Shown: in pieces, positions 32,087 to 44,435 of the stretch | How the letters are laid out: each line of letters starts with the position of its first letter | How positions within the stretch are numbered: the stretch's first letter is position 1 | NCBI GenBank assembly: GCA_907163375.1 | Contig: CAJQUW010012651.1 | Location: 62,001-126,000 of the forward strand | Direction: 5' to 3' | DNA length: 64,000 nucleotides | Origin: Prostheceraeus crozeri | Taxonomy: Eukaryota > Platyhelminthes > Polycladida > Euryleptidae | Translations under genes and position numbers: made by a program | The notes under the pieces: model-generated | What the model was told of the DNA's origin: nothing | What the model saw: the letters and a program-made list of their open reading frames with translations, nothing else | Databases searched by the model: none

Positions 32087-32600
32087 TTTTCATTACAGTG
32101 AGTGTCCATGTACAACGCAAATCAAAATATATCGCGTTCCGTTAACTTATCAAACAATTATCCACGATCCACAGTCGAGTGTTCGTGTAGTAGGCCTCAG
32201 AATGCATTGAAATCTATTATTCATTGTAGCTCTTAGCTCCACGTGTTATGTAAACTATCCCATGTAATGAAATTATTCAAGATCTAGAATAATTTTGCAA
32301 TATATAGGCTGAAGAATGCACAATGCTTCCAAAATTCATGCAGGCTAGAATATAGGATTACGAGAACTACAACACGGATAAAGTACGGTTTGTACTTAAT
32401 TTACATGCAGTAAAGGTTGCCAGCAATCATTTCTTTAACTGTTTAAGGAATAGTTCGCAATATTAGTGTCACAAAACTTGCGTGTAGATACTCTCAAATT
32501 ATGTTGCATTTGCATGCTCTTGATGTTGTAATGATTGACTAAGCAATTTATTCTAGAATGAATGTCGCAAAGGTCGACATGGGTCTAATTTTAATTAACC
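32087..32600. other. right body of the outer hAT-like element
   Basis: AT-rich sequence with no recognisable gene, ending in the GC-rich CCGGCCGGCAGCCGG subterminal stretch that mirrors 6600-6620. Confidence 0.5.
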
Positions 32601-32628
32601 GCCCGGCCGGCAGCCGGTTCCAACCCTG

Positions 32629-33011
32629 GTATGCGCAGCATTGTGCCATTTTGGAGATTTAGTACGTGTTAAGAGAACGCGAACAGTGACATCCTGTCAA
32701 TGAAGTACATTGTTTCCTGTACATCTTCTCCATAGAAATAAATTATTTTGTCTATTCATTTCTATGATTGTGGTTAAATGAGGCATAAGAAGTGCGTCAA
32801 AGTTAGCAAGATTGATTAGTCATACAATGAAGAAGCCATTGAGGAATGGTTGAAAATTTGACCAAACGACACCTTTAAACGGGAGTATAATGATGTATCT
32901 CGTAGTGTATCACATCTTGTAGAACTGATGATTTATTAAGCTGCTGTCATTAAAGGTTGGCAAGTAAGGAGATTAGGTTAGGTCTCCGGGTATCTCAAAT
33001 TTTGCATTGTA
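32629..33011. other. no recognised feature
   Basis: Flanking DNA between two transposons. Nothing gene-like seen. Confidence 0.4.
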
Positions 33012-33840
33012 CAGTCAGTCCTCGATAGTCCGACACACTGCGTGCTCAAAAATAATGTCGGGTTATCGAGGGTGTCGGATCAGTGAATTTTTTCTAATGC
33101 AGTATATATAGTATTATAAAGTAGTGCACTACATACAAGTATGTAGTGCTATCATAATCATAGCATAGTTTCAGATTATCCCGCGGATGCGCGTTCATCA
33201 TAATTAAAATATTCGCTGTGTTAACTATGCACGTGTATTGCACACACATTCTCATTAATAGAATACATGTATATACGCATGTATATACGAGCACAGATTG
33301 CGAAATTCATTTAATCGAACAAAACATGTGAGAATATAGAATTTTTACTTGTTTGGAAGATTTCAGAAGTAGTCCGTAATAATTATTTGAGTGTCACAGT
33401 TGATTTCCTTCGACTTCTCCTTGATAGCATTAAGATAATCTAAATACTGAGCATCAAAAACGTCCAAATGCTGATCAGTGAAGTCTTTCACACTGATCAA
33501 AGAAGGCCGAAACTCTTTCATGGATACCTTTGGAGGACTTCATGGACACACACAGTGCGGAGAACGCTCTCGCATGCATGAATAGCCCTGCATCAGTAAA
33601 GAAAGTAGTGCCTAATCTTCTCGAGTCTTCAAACTATTATCGCGTGTATTGTCTCCATCAAAACATTGTGTCGGATTATCGCATGCAATGAACACGCTGT
33701 AGAGATGCATTGTTTCCAAAAACCTATGTCGGTGTCGGAGAATTGTAATGAGTAAGTAGCGATTATTTGGTTCCCTGAGGAATCTGTCGGTTTAGTGAGG
33801 GTGTCGGATTATCGAGTGTCGGACTACCGAGGGCTGACTG
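33012..33840. mobile_element. Tigger/pogo-like MITE (829 bp)
   Basis: Left end CAGTCAGTCCTCGATAGTCC and right end mirror CAGTCAGCCCTCGGTAGTCC, followed on each side by a GTGTCGGATTATCGAG-like block in inverse orientation. CAGTCAGTCCTCG-type ends are typical of Tigger/pogo elements. The left flank is TA and the right flank CA, so the duplication is decayed. No transposase inside. Confidence 0.75.
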
Positions 33841-35177
33841 CAGGACGGAAAGCATGCTTCCTTTCAATTACGTCCTTGCCATTTCGACTTAATTGACGAC
33901 TGTATGGGTTAGAAATTCTGCAATGATCAATTCGGACCCTTGGACAGGAAAGTGGCATCTTGTCCACAAAGTACCGTCTTACATTTCCGCATGTCAAAAT
34001 TATTATTGTTTCATGCATGAATTACTCATGATTTTGCTTCTTCTACCAAGCATCATGGGGCATAAAAGCTGACTTAAATTCAAAAGTTCAAATGATGACA
34101 GCTACTGAGAAATCAATCATTTACACAAACATGGAATGACTGTCATGGAAAGTTCTAATACAGACAGAATGCTATGCATAGGCCTAGTAGCCCAGGGTGC
34201 TTTATGAAGCTAAAGAATCTTGTTTCAATTTCTTCTGCTGTCGGCCATTCGATTGCAGAACTTACGAAAACATGTGTGTCAATTTTTTATCATATTTTGA
34301 CCAGGTTCAAATACGTTCATTCTATAGAAGGATGCCCTTAGACTTGAACAATTCAAACCCAAAATTCCTTGGCAGACGTAGATTCAGTTTGGTAGGGCAT
34401 CTCAGTAAGGTTCGAAGTGGCCGAACTAGCCTATGACATACAGAATTGTGTGCAGACAAGCTGAAGGACTGCAGAACAGGCTGCTTTCAGCCAAATTGAC
34501 GAGCCATTGTACGGTGAAGCGCTGCGTCCACGGCTTCCAAGGAATTTTATGCTTAGATAATCTAAGTCTGAGGACATCTTTCTATTCTATGCCAAGGCGA
34601 ACTGGCACTCTGCCATCTTCATGGCTGCGTATTGTCATCTAAGTACACAAAGTCTCATATTCTGACAGATGTTGTAGTTGCGCATCTTTTTTGAGGTCTT
34701 CCTGTTGGACATGCAATACCTGCATGAGCTCAACGCGCTCAAGTTTTCTTGATTTAGGCACATACTTTAAACCCTAAATTATATCCCAGCAATTGATGAT
34801 TATGATATAGACCTGTGGATAGGCGGACGAAGGTTTCATTTAAAGCGGTAGCAATTTTGGCACAAGTGAAATAGTAATCCATTAATTGGATTCCTAGAGA
34901 GGCGGAGACGAGGCTTGGAATAGTGTCTAGAAAATCAGGCGATGGCAACACATAAGAACAAACTTCCGACACGACAAACATGCAAAAAGCATGCGGATTA
35001 AGAAAACATAAGGACTTTTTACTGGACAATGCTGATGGAAATTCTGCTATGTTTCGTTTTAAACTCTAACTACACGTTACATGAAATAAATCACGAGCTG
35101 CCCCACCATCGCCCTCACTTTTTAACTCACTGAATTATCTTCATTACAGAAAAGAAACTGAAGAGAGGCTGTAGACC
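33841..35177. other. no recognised feature
   Basis: Several short open frames without known domains or splice support. No repeat structure found. Confidence 0.4.
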
Positions 35178-36230
35178 AGTGATTGCAAATATCCGGGTTT
35201 TTGCTCCCGGATCCGGATCCTAGACCCGGGCGGATCCCGGATCTTATGATCAAAAGTGATAAAACTGCATGTAATTCGTTTTCATTATCATGAAACATTG
35301 AATAGTCTGGTTCCTCAGATTAAGTTTAAATTGTGCGTTTCACAATACATAAAAACATACTAATGAATTGTTATTGAAATTCTAGGATTTTGCTATCGCC
35401 AATGGCAATTGTCACTGTGGTTCTCAGTTGTTATTACCTATTTTACAATATATCATTACTAAATATCAATGGATGATTAGAAGTATCTAAAATATCGGTG
35501 ATGCAATCTGAGACTGAGCATAAAGAAATGTGTACTCTCTCTTAAGACATGATAACTGTAACTGAATTTCTGAATTAATTAAGTTTACATTTACCATGAT
35601 TGTTAATCAAAAAAAATTTCAACAACGATAAACAAGTGTATATAATTAAAAGAAAGGAAAGACAGCAATCTTTTATTTGTGTTTATTTAACTAGTATGCT
35701 CATATCCAACTTATTAATAATCACAGCTATTGTTCACTGTAAGTGTAAGGTAGTCAGATCAATATCATATGTTTAGAGAAGCACAATGGATCTTTTTTAT
35801 GTTATTATCTTTGAAAGTTTTGGATGTCCATGTAGATTAGTAGAGCGGACGCAAGTGGTCACAAGTCTACAACCGTAACATGACAATTAGAATGAACAAT
35901 GCGTGAAATAATAATACTTCATCTTTTTTGCACATTGACAGATGGTCATTCAATACCGAGATGCAGATATTCCTGGATAAAACATTTTTATTAACATTTC
36001 TATTCGCATTCTTGGCTGCCACTCCCAGTGAAAAACGAGAAAAACAGGTTTTGAGGTTCTATAACTTTTATGACTTCTATCGTTAAATAGGATTTTCCAC
36101 AGCATTAATGACCATCAACATCTCATCATAAACACTTCGCTGGATCCGGTCGGATCTCATACCGGATCCTGGATCCGGATATTTACAATAGGATTCGCCG
36201 GATCCGGATCTTGACCCGGTGCAATCCCTG
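35178..36230. mobile_element. non-autonomous hAT element (1053 bp)
   Basis: Ends CAGTGATTGCAA and TTGCAATCCCTG, with GGATCC-rich subterminal stretches at both sides (35198-35250 and 36140-36220). An exact 8-bp duplication CTGTAGAC lies at 35170-35177 and 36231-36238. The interior is AT-rich without a transposase. Confidence 0.9.
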
Positions 36231-36869
36231 CTGTAGACATGCTTAGAATTGCAGAATTGTAAATCTATTTCACAAAAGGAAGACCCTTCTGGCCCAACGG
36301 GCCGAGAAGGCAGTAGCGGTCATTACACCAGAGTAATCCCGAGAAGTATCCGGAAGGATTATTTATCTTCAAACATTGAGAGGCATTATGCTTGAAATGA
36401 TGGAACACTAAAATGTATAATTGAAAGTAAACAACAGGAAACGCCGAAATGTTGGAGGCCCGACAACACATCGTAATTCGACATTTGATATTTGTATTAG
36501 CACATTTTGAGACGACTACTCTAACTTGACACTTGGGTATGCTATTGTGACCACAGAATAAGATTCATCTGCGCGGGAAGCAGATAAACAAAATATTTAA
36601 TGGTGTGAGTGACACATGACTGCTTTCTCTTGACAGATGCACTATTTGCATTATTGAATGCCCTAATAAATTATCAGAGAATCTTATTTGGAAAATTGAG
36701 TGATATAGCTTCCGATTTCCTCTATTATTTACGAATTAACTACAGCTATATCTTTCACGACTAACAATCTAGTGTATGATGATGTCATTATCTCATCTGC
36801 GCACTCGATGCTATTTCAACGTAAAATGTAACTATTTTGGAAAAAGCCAAATTTTTTGATCATAAAATA
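36231..36869. other. no recognised feature
   Basis: Intergenic. It contains the 21-base word shared with about 961-981 (near 36581). Confidence 0.4.
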
Positions 36870-37925
36870 TTGAGTTATCGATGGCGAAATATTTCAGCTG
36901 CCAGCAGCAGCTATCTTCAGGCTATCTTTTATTGAAGGAATATCGTTAAAAGCAAAATTGGAAATTTACACTGATTCAACTCTTGGAGGAAATAGAAAAT
37001 AGAAGCTTGAGATAGATATAGAAGTGCAAGAGACAAGTAAGAGAACTATGAGGCAGTTAGTATCGGGTTGCGTAGTACCGATAGCAAATCTATGACGTCA
37101 CTGAGGGAAGAAAAGAAATATATGAAAACAGTTAACACAGTACAAAAATGTTAAGTCAAATTTAGATGGATGGTAAGTATTCAATGAAAAAGAAAGTCAC
37201 TGTAGATTTTCAATTCAAATTGATCGTTAATTTCAGGTTCCATTTTCTTGATGTAATACGCTTCACGAAGTCTGAGATTTGTGGCGTCCTTGTCGGCTGA
37301 TATTATTGAAGTCGTTATATTAGGAAATGTGCTTTGATTATTGCATGATTGTATATGTTTGTAGACAGATGAAGATGCATGTTGGTAGAATGTTCACGAA
37401 TACGGATGTGGAGAGGTCTGATAGTGCTACCTAAATAGAATTTATTGCAGCTATTGCATGCAGTTTTGTACACAACACTTTGTCGATTACAGATAGTTTT
37501 GTCTGTTATGGGACAATTTCGAAGATTGCACTGATTTTGATGTGACGAGTGTTTGAGATCATTCTGAAGCGTTTTATTCATTCTCGTCAGTCGGACTGCT
37601 ATATTTTCTTGATGGAATATTCTTCGACTTTGCTTGTCAACTTTCTCTGAAATAAGTGGAAACGGGAAATATTTGAAGTCATTGCTTTTTCTCTCATTTT
37701 GGTTTTCTTTTGATTTTCTTCTTTTCGGTTTGTTGTTTGTCCACTTGATTGTTTCTGGATAATCATTGAGACGTGCGGTGTTGTCAAAATAGTTTCTATG
37801 TTTGTTTTGCAGTGTGATATTTGAACAACGTTCATTTATCCGTTGTTTTTCATTTCTCACACATTCAGTTTTAGTGCTTGAGGGATGTGCGATCTGTAAT
37901 TCACGAAAATGTTCTTCTTTGCAGG
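36870..37925 (-). mobile_element. Penelope-like element remnant with GIY-YIG domain
   Basis: Minus strand. A coding part (about 37240-37925) contains SVVYKTACNSCNKFYLGST and RPLHIRIREHS, the Cys-pair-plus-YIG form of the GIY-YIG endonuclease found at the C-terminus of Penelope-like reverse transcriptases. A block LRLREAYYIKKMEPEIN carries the later conserved Glu. The reverse transcriptase is absent, so the copy is 5'-truncated and broken. Downstream on the same strand (about 36885-36925) is a stem-loop GCTGCTGCTGGCAGC followed by TGAAATATTTCG, resembling the stem-loop in the palindromic element at 59886-60666. Confidence 0.7.
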
Positions 37926-38048
37926 TTAGTTTGCATTACTCTCCATCCATCTGAAGGTAACATAACATTTTTATACTGTATTTGCTGTTTTCATATATTT
38001 CGTTTCTTCTCCCAGACAGGTAATAGATTTGCGATCGGTACTATGCAG

Positions 38049-39470
38049 CAGGGTTGGAACAATTACACATTTTTTTCAATTACAATTACAGTTGAACTTT
38101 TACAATTACTCTGAAATCAAAATCTTCAATTACAATTACTTCAAAAGTTGTAATTAATTACGCATTTACAATTACATCGATTTTCCGAACAATGTTGGTC
38201 AATTATTAGTTAGTTGTCCAAAGCGATTTTAAGTCTTAGTAAATTTGATTTTGAGTACAGGATAGAGAAAGAAGTAGGGCCTATTGCAATTGCAATGTTG
38301 CAACCTTCCAATGATCACTTTAAGGTGGAACATACCAAATACTTTATCCTAATCAGTCATGATGAGTCTTATATCGATGATACAGTTATATCAACCGCCA
38401 GAAACAGGATGAGTATCTGTCTCTGAGTCATCATTCGCAGCAGGCAACTAAAATGACACACTATGCATGCCTATTTCCAAAAACGGTGTTACGCCCAAAA
38501 ATAGGTTGCGTCATCTCGTCCTATGAGGATCGTCCCATGCCCATGCAAAATCATTCTCCTCCATGTACATTCTTTTATATCAAAGCTAGGTCTCATGTTT
38601 ATTAATGCGTTGACCTCTCACCTGCGGCGTTTGCTAGAGATTGGCGCAAATCATTAGAGGAAACAATGTATAAATTCGAAAATGCCCATATTATGACATG
38701 AATGACATAATATGACATGTAATTTTGCGAGTTTTGTTGTAGAGGCTTATTCCAATCATTCGGCAATACGCGGCACAGAATCTGACCTGTATGTAGGCTG
38801 CACTTGTGCATGTAGGGATTGTAGGCTATATGTGTATTTATAGGCCTGTATCAACACTTAACAGTAGTCTAAGCGTGTGGAACATCACGTCATAAAAATT
38901 GATACCAGGCCTATGCTGATTGCTGACTGCTGTGCTAGCTATTTCATAGATGTAGGCAATAGTGCGCCAGAGCTCGGCTGAATGATCACACGAGTGTTAG
39001 CTAATCAAAGATTTGACAAAGTATAAGGCCTATATTTTAAGCGTTACTGTACCATATAACATATCATCATGCATCGTATTAGCAGTCAGCATGCCTAATT
39101 GCATACTATGGCTATGTAAGAGGGGAATAATAGGGTCTGTAAAAAAAGACATTCAGATAGATGAATTCACAACTTTTAACTAGAAATTATATTGACACAA
39201 ACACTAAAATATTGTTATAGAAAAATGTTCGAAATTATATTTAATAAGAAGTGATCGGAATGCATCTAGTCCCAAATGTGACCTGTGCGGTCTGTAGCTT
39301 CCTAGCCAGAGAGCCTTCAATTTTCAATACAGCAATCTTTGGATTTTGTGCTTCGTCTAACCGAAAAGACAAAAGTAATTGACGTGTAGTTGACCGACAT
39401 TTTTCTTCAATTACTATTACAATTACATCATAAAAATTCAATTACAATTGTAATTACAATTACTTGTCGA
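38049..39470. mobile_element. probable hAT-like element with AATTAC subterminal repeats
   Basis: The left end CAGGGTTGGAACAATTAC resembles the CAGGGTTGGAAC ends of the element at 6589. AATTAC words crowd 38070-38180 and again 39405-39465, as in hAT elements with short subterminal motifs. The right terminus is not recognisable and no duplication was found, so the boundaries are uncertain. Confidence 0.45.
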
Positions 39471-41145
39471 AATGGTCGATGTTCATCCATTTCATACTTC
39501 GGTTACATAAAGCTTGGAACTTGCCAGTTAGCATGGGCCTAGGACCAGCCTTCAGAAATAAGGACAAAGAATACTATGTGACTAGATTCAATTGCATAAT
39601 GGGCTTAGCCTACATGCATAAGGCCCAGGTCATGAATGCCGCCATGAATTCCTACCTGCATATCCACTGACCGGATATGAACTTGCAGATTAAGCCATTA
39701 TTGTACATGCCCGTGCCTGCAGGCGGATGACCGCGTCCCGCAAAAATCGAGATTCCCGCAGCGGGCTCCATCCCACATTATGACTTTACTTGATGCAAAA
39801 GCAACATAATACATGCTTTTTTAAAAATGCAAAGGTCAGATTAGCATTCACAGTACAAGTAGACCAACTTCATCACAACTTCTGAATTCATATTGTTCAA
39901 TGTTTTGTGACCAAGTGATGAATTAAATGATAATTTAGTGTGTATCATGACAAATGTAGTTGCTTTATGGAAGGACGTGAAACTTCTTCAGTTTTCACCA
40001 CTGCTAAACCGCATTGATGGTGATATGCGTAGATTTTTTTCGTAGTTTATGAGCAGTACATGTATTTTCGGAATACTAAATCAATAACAAGAGGTGGAAG
40101 TATTGTGCAATAGCAAGTCTCTAATTATCATCGTATTCATGAAATATCATTGAACTGAAGTCTTAATGCTTAAACAATCAGTGTCGAAGAACATCAGTAG
40201 ATTTTTCTTCATCGAAATTTTCGAGGTTTCACTACCACGAAAGCCCACATGCCCACACTGGCACTAAAATATTTTCAAATTGCAAAATGCTACTTTATAG
40301 AAGTCAGAGTGTGTAAATAAGCAATTTTGGAGAGCATCAAAGATTTTCTACCATTATTTCCTATACCTGGTTTTCCGGGGATAAATTACCGTTCAATCAC
40401 GTTCGATCAAGCAAAAAATCGTTCGTTCCGATCACCGTTCATCGACTTCACAGACATGCCGTTCGATAATTCGTTCATCAGAAAAATGAAAAAAATGCCG
40501 TTCTATCGTTCGTTCAGACTGTTTGATCAAATGCCCTGGTAATGGGTCTCAGTCATTGTTCGACTGTTTGTTTTTCATTTTAATGCTTGGCACCGGTATA
40601 AAGAACCTATACATCAGTATAAGTAGTAGTAGAGAAAAAACAGCACGTTTTCTAATCTCCGACTTTTTTTCAATTCGTCAATCACATGATTTAATTATTG
40701 GCTTTTTTTGATGATATGCAGTATATTTTTTCTTGTTATTTTTCTCGATTGATAGAAGTGTTTATTATTTTGTCATGTCGTTATCTACAAATGTGTTTTG
40801 GTATTCATGGACCAAATTTTACTGCCATGGCAAGGGGTACTATAACACTGCCCTTGTTGAGAGAGCTTTGTAGGGGTAATAATACCTAACATTTAACTAA
40901 ATAAAACTGCAAAATATGCGAAAACTAAATTTTGGTGCTGATAATGCAAAACCGGGACGTCTGGTCACATTGGTGTAGCCACATGACGCTTGTTAGCACC
41001 AAGCGAGAGGTTGGTAGGCTGAGGATGTTGAACAACTATGTATTTGCATCGATAGCAAATTATAATAGATCAAAAATGCACATAGGATGCATTAATATAG
41101 GCTAACTGTTTGTCTACACTCGTGTATAGCACGCGAAAGCTTTCT
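39471..41145. other. no recognised feature
   Basis: Contains a short CGTTCGATC/GTTCGTTC-rich patch at 40390-40530 that looks like a degenerate repeat. No gene recognised. Confidence 0.4.
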
Positions 41146-41149
41146 TGAT

Positions 41150-41500
41150 AACTCCACCTCACTGCCACCAACTGACATGGCGACACTTCCGATTTGGATG
41201 GATTTACCTCCAGTCCTCTCTCCCAGCAGTAGACACTTACTTCCATTTAGTTATCTTATACCACGCTCCTTCTTCATTTGCTCACTTTGACGACTCATGT
41301 CCCACGTATCTCAGGGAAGTTCCACTCCTTCTCTACGGTTCTCTGTCGTTCATCATCGAGGCATTCACTCCGACTTCATGTCGTCGTTCACAGTTACCAA
41401 ACAAGTTTTCTTCGGCTGGCCTCGATTCCCTTTTCCCTCCACTCGCATGCACGATGCCTTTTAAGGGGATGTTTAAAATCCAGTCTTTCTTCACTATCAA
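41150..41500 (+). pseudogene. possible LINE 3' end (RT C-terminus) remnant
   Basis: In more than one frame the stretch recalls the far C-terminus of CR1/Jockey-type LINE proteins (for example SRHSLRLHVVVHSYQTSF followed by a Phe/Pro/Leu-rich end). The match is weak and frames are mixed. Alternatively it is unrelated pyrimidine-rich sequence. Confidence 0.25.
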
Positions 41501-41818
41501 TTAATTGACTGACTCAAATCTTAATTACAATCAATTGTATGCTCTTATGGAAATTTCCTCCTTGATGCTGTCCGGGAGTTTGTTTAAATTATGTCTGCAA
41601 CTGTAGAATTATGTCTAATATCGACTAACGACTTTCTTGGCATAACACTCATCAAACAGCTCATAGTGAGAATTCTGGTGAAAATGTTTCAATCCACATT
41701 CTCAATAGTCCCTACCACCACAGACGTCTGCATTATCTGCCTTCGGCAACAAGATGCGACTCGCGCGTGCATTCCCCTTCTATCATCTAGGAGATAAAAC
41801 ACTACTCATTCGTACCCC

Positions 41819-41992
41819 ATCTGCGGCACAGTGGTTAAGTGCTAGACCTAGCAATCTTTTGGTCCTAAGGTTGAGTGTCATCGGAAGTCGGCAGGAAGAG
41901 TATCCGGACCAATAGTACTTCAACGCTCCAGAAAAGTCTGACTGTGTCAGCACCGTCCGAGCCCCCAGTATGGGGGAGTAGTGACGTCAAAG
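41819..41992 (+). repeat. tRNA-derived SINE, family A, copy 2
   Basis: Head CTGCGGCACAGTGGTTAAGT with A-box-like GGCACAGTGG, a weak B-box-like GGTTGAGTG, then GTCGGCAGGAAG, ATCCGGACC, GTCTGACTGTGTCAGCACCG and CCCCCAGTA in the same order as copy 1. It lies about 450 bases upstream of the ASTE1-like gene. Confidence 0.75.
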
Positions 41993-41999
41993 CTTCATT

Positions 42000-42390
42000 A
42001 TTTCATCATGCTACATGATGCACCATATCCTAATCACTCAGAATCCTGAAATCCATCAGCTTGTGAATAAGATAAGTTTAGTAAACTTAACCTTCAAATC
42101 AATGAGGGTATATTGTTTGTCCTACGATGGTGAGCGGTGACGCATTGCAAGTAAAGCAGTGAATGAAATGCCTTTTAGATCACAAATCAATTAAGTGCAG
42201 TTATTCGTTCACATCAGTCAATTAATTGCAAATTTTTGATAGCAGCTATCAATTACATGTAGCTATGATCAATTAAGATCTTATAACCAATAAGAAAATA
42301 ATTGATGTCAATCAATTGATTGCTCAGAAATTTCAATTTCAATCATTTAATTTAGAATAGCAATTAAATTTCAATCAATTTTCGATGATC
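42000..42390. repeat. TCAATTAATTG-rich degenerate repeat upstream of the nuclease gene
   Basis: From about 42180, words such as TCAATTAATTG, ATCAATTGATTG and CAATTAAATTTCAATC recur every 15-30 bases. Similar words occur at 41497-41540. They may be the subterminal repeats of a MITE spanning 41497-42390 that contains the SINE, but no clear ends were found. Confidence 0.35.
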
Positions 42391-42446
42391 TCTTGGATTC
42401 CGTGTGCTTATTTCACTTTTGCATTTGCAGCGTTGATGATCATCAA

Positions 42447-42812
42447 ATGGGCGTGAAAGGCTTGATGTCTTATGTCAAGGACCATGGTGGGAATTTCACA
42501 GTATCTCACTTCTTGCACAATTGTGATATGATCATTGATGGTAACAACCTTCTCTACTTTCTCTATTATCGCACGGATATCGAATGGCGTTTCGGTGGAG
42601 AGTACGATCTCTATGCGAACGCTGTGCGACGATTTTTCACACAAATGAAGGATTGTCGAGTTACTTGTCATGTCTTATTCGATGGCTGTTATGCGGCCGA
42701 CGGTTCCAAGTTCAAGACAACGATGTCACGCGCTCGAGAACGAATGGATTCTCTCCGACGACTCAACAAAGGAATTCTGTCTGGCCGATTATTGCCCCCA
42801 TTGTCATTACAG
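42447..42812 (+). CDS. ASTE1: Asteroid-type XPG-like nuclease, first coding exon
   Basis: Begins CATCAAATGGGC, a good animal start context, giving MGVKGLMSYVKDHGG. This is the diagnostic N-terminus of Asteroid/ASTE1 proteins, relatives of FEN1/XPG structure-specific nucleases. The XPG-N region continues with MIIDGNNLLYFLYY, which carries the metal-binding Asp. The exon is exactly 122 codons and ends CAG|GTAAGG at 42812, a strong phase-0 donor. An acceptor TTTTGCATTTGCAG ends at 42430, so the exon probably includes 16 bases of 5' UTR after an upstream non-coding exon. ASTE1 has been linked to DNA-repair nuclease function. Confidence 0.9.
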
Positions 42813-43765
42813 GTAAGGGGATTAAAATTATCTCACACTTTGATTTGACCATCAATTGTAAGTGCTAGAATAGTTCATAACGACAATCACTTATTGGTAT
42901 ACACACAAACCCTGAGGTATTTGGTGAGTGAAATAACAAGTACAGTGACGCGTTACAAGCATCAGCTAAACACAATCAGTAGTCAAGGAAGATACAGTGC
43001 GCGAAGAGGTTACTGAGCATTCGCAAGCTTCTTCTCGGCCACAAAGGAGTGCGAGGCGAGATAGCATAGTAACAGCAAGTAGCAGTCAGTCTTGATACAA
43101 TGATACATGCTTGGTAGAGGTCAGAGAGAGCGAGAGTGCATCCAAACGAAACCAATAACAAAAGTTCATCACTAAAGCTTGGTCGCAAGTAAGCGGCGGT
43201 TTCTGAACATGGATGAGGAACGCAGAAGGCAGTTGGTCAATTAGGAGAGAGATTTTCGCGTGACAGTATATGCAATACAATAAGTAATAATATTAACATT
43301 GATTCTTTGGTTCACAAGTATTTGCATACATTCGGTGAACGCAATTACATAACATAAGAGGCACAAGATTTGCGATGTTGATTCGGAACTGCACATTGAT
43401 AAGGCCTGCTATCCGTCGTCCATGTATCGTTAAAAGCGAGTTCATTAATCGGTCGCGGGATACTGGCGATTTTTATAGTGCGGTCACAAGTTCAGAAGGA
43501 ACAAAGAAAGCTGCCTCAGATAACACACTATAATGAATCATGTAGCGTTGAAGAGAGTGGAATGATCACTTATGATGAATGCTGTGGCGGCGAAGAAAGT
43601 GTTTAGAGCAAGGTATGAACACTTAATATGCTGAACATTGGAAGCAGAAGAATATTGTAAATAGATTAGCAGTAGTTCATTAAAGCAAGTCAAACGGCAA
43701 AGCAAGAAGCATGCATGGTGCCGACAGGAGGTGTGCAACATACGTCCGCACGCCAGTCTGTAAGG

Positions 43766-44407
43766 CAGTGGTGGGCAACCAAGTTAGGATAACGGGCCAC
43801 CAATTTTGAAAGACAGCAGTATAGGCTTAATATTCTTTTATTCCGCACCTTTAAGTGCACATATGGGCTGCTGTACCGTACGTGCATAAATAGTGGTCGT
43901 ATTACAGAACAAAATTTTACATGTCAATGTATACAGCAGCATTGAACGCAACTAATTTGTTTAATATTAAGGAATCATCATTTACTTTCTACAATTCATG
44001 TGAAAATTGAAGAGCGAATAGGCCTATAACAAATCATGGAAGCTTTTCTTTTGTGTAGTTAAACGGCAATTCGACTTTTTTTGGTGATTTTACCGACATT
44101 ACCTTATTTCATCGAAAAACAACAGTCTAAGTGCAATGCAACTATCCGCCTGAAAGTCGCATAAGATAAAACCGATTTTTGCTACATTTATTGATTATGC
44201 TACATGTACACCTCATTTAGTTGTTAATTGATGGTTTTGTAAATTCTAAGGAGGATCCTCATCCTTAGATGCACCTCCCAAAGGTCGAAGTGGGAGTGAG
44301 TCATTTTCACATCATCGATTCAAATAATATCCGCGGGCCACTTTAGATATGAGAAGCGGTGGCGGGCCACCCAATATGTCCCGGCGGGCACGCGTTGCCC
44401 ACCATTG
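43766..44407. mobile_element. non-autonomous hAT element (642 bp, 5-bp duplication)
   Basis: Ends CAGTGGTGGGCAACC and GCGTTGCCCACCATTG, with GGGCCACC subterminal blocks at both ends. TAAGG borders both sides (43761-43765 and 44408-44412). Some hAT families make 5-bp duplications. No transposase inside. Confidence 0.8.
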
Positions 44408-44435
44408 TAAGGCGACTAATACAACAACATCTCTA

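Larger units (their letters stand above)
6589..32628. mobile_element. outer hAT-like element containing the whole nest
   Basis: The left end reads CAGGGTTGGAACCGG at 6589 and the right end is its complement, CCGGTTCCAACCCTG, ending at 32628. The flanking 8-mers are GTGTGCGC (6581-6588) and GTATGCGC (32629-32636), matching at 7 of 8. CAGGG ends plus an 8-bp duplication are hAT hallmarks. Without the Polinton the element would be about 2.1 kb on the left plus 0.55 kb on the right. No hAT transposase is recognised in those parts. A single 26 kb mobile unit is not implied: the simplest reading is a modest hAT element later invaded by the Polinton. Confidence 0.75.

Noticed and set aside
34197-34642. 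Overlapping plus-strand open frames as a small gene
   Set aside because: Cys/Phe/Arg-rich random-looking translations, two unrelated frames, no domain or splice evidence.
38049-39470. Same hAT family as the outer nest element
   Set aside because: Only the first 12 bases of the end agree; the subterminal sequence is AATTAC-rich rather than CCGG-rich and no right end was found.
40327-40542. Small secreted-like protein (71 residues from an ATG-like start)
   Set aside because: The frame sits in a degenerate GTTCGATC/GTTCGTTC repeat patch, which produces the apparent periodicity.
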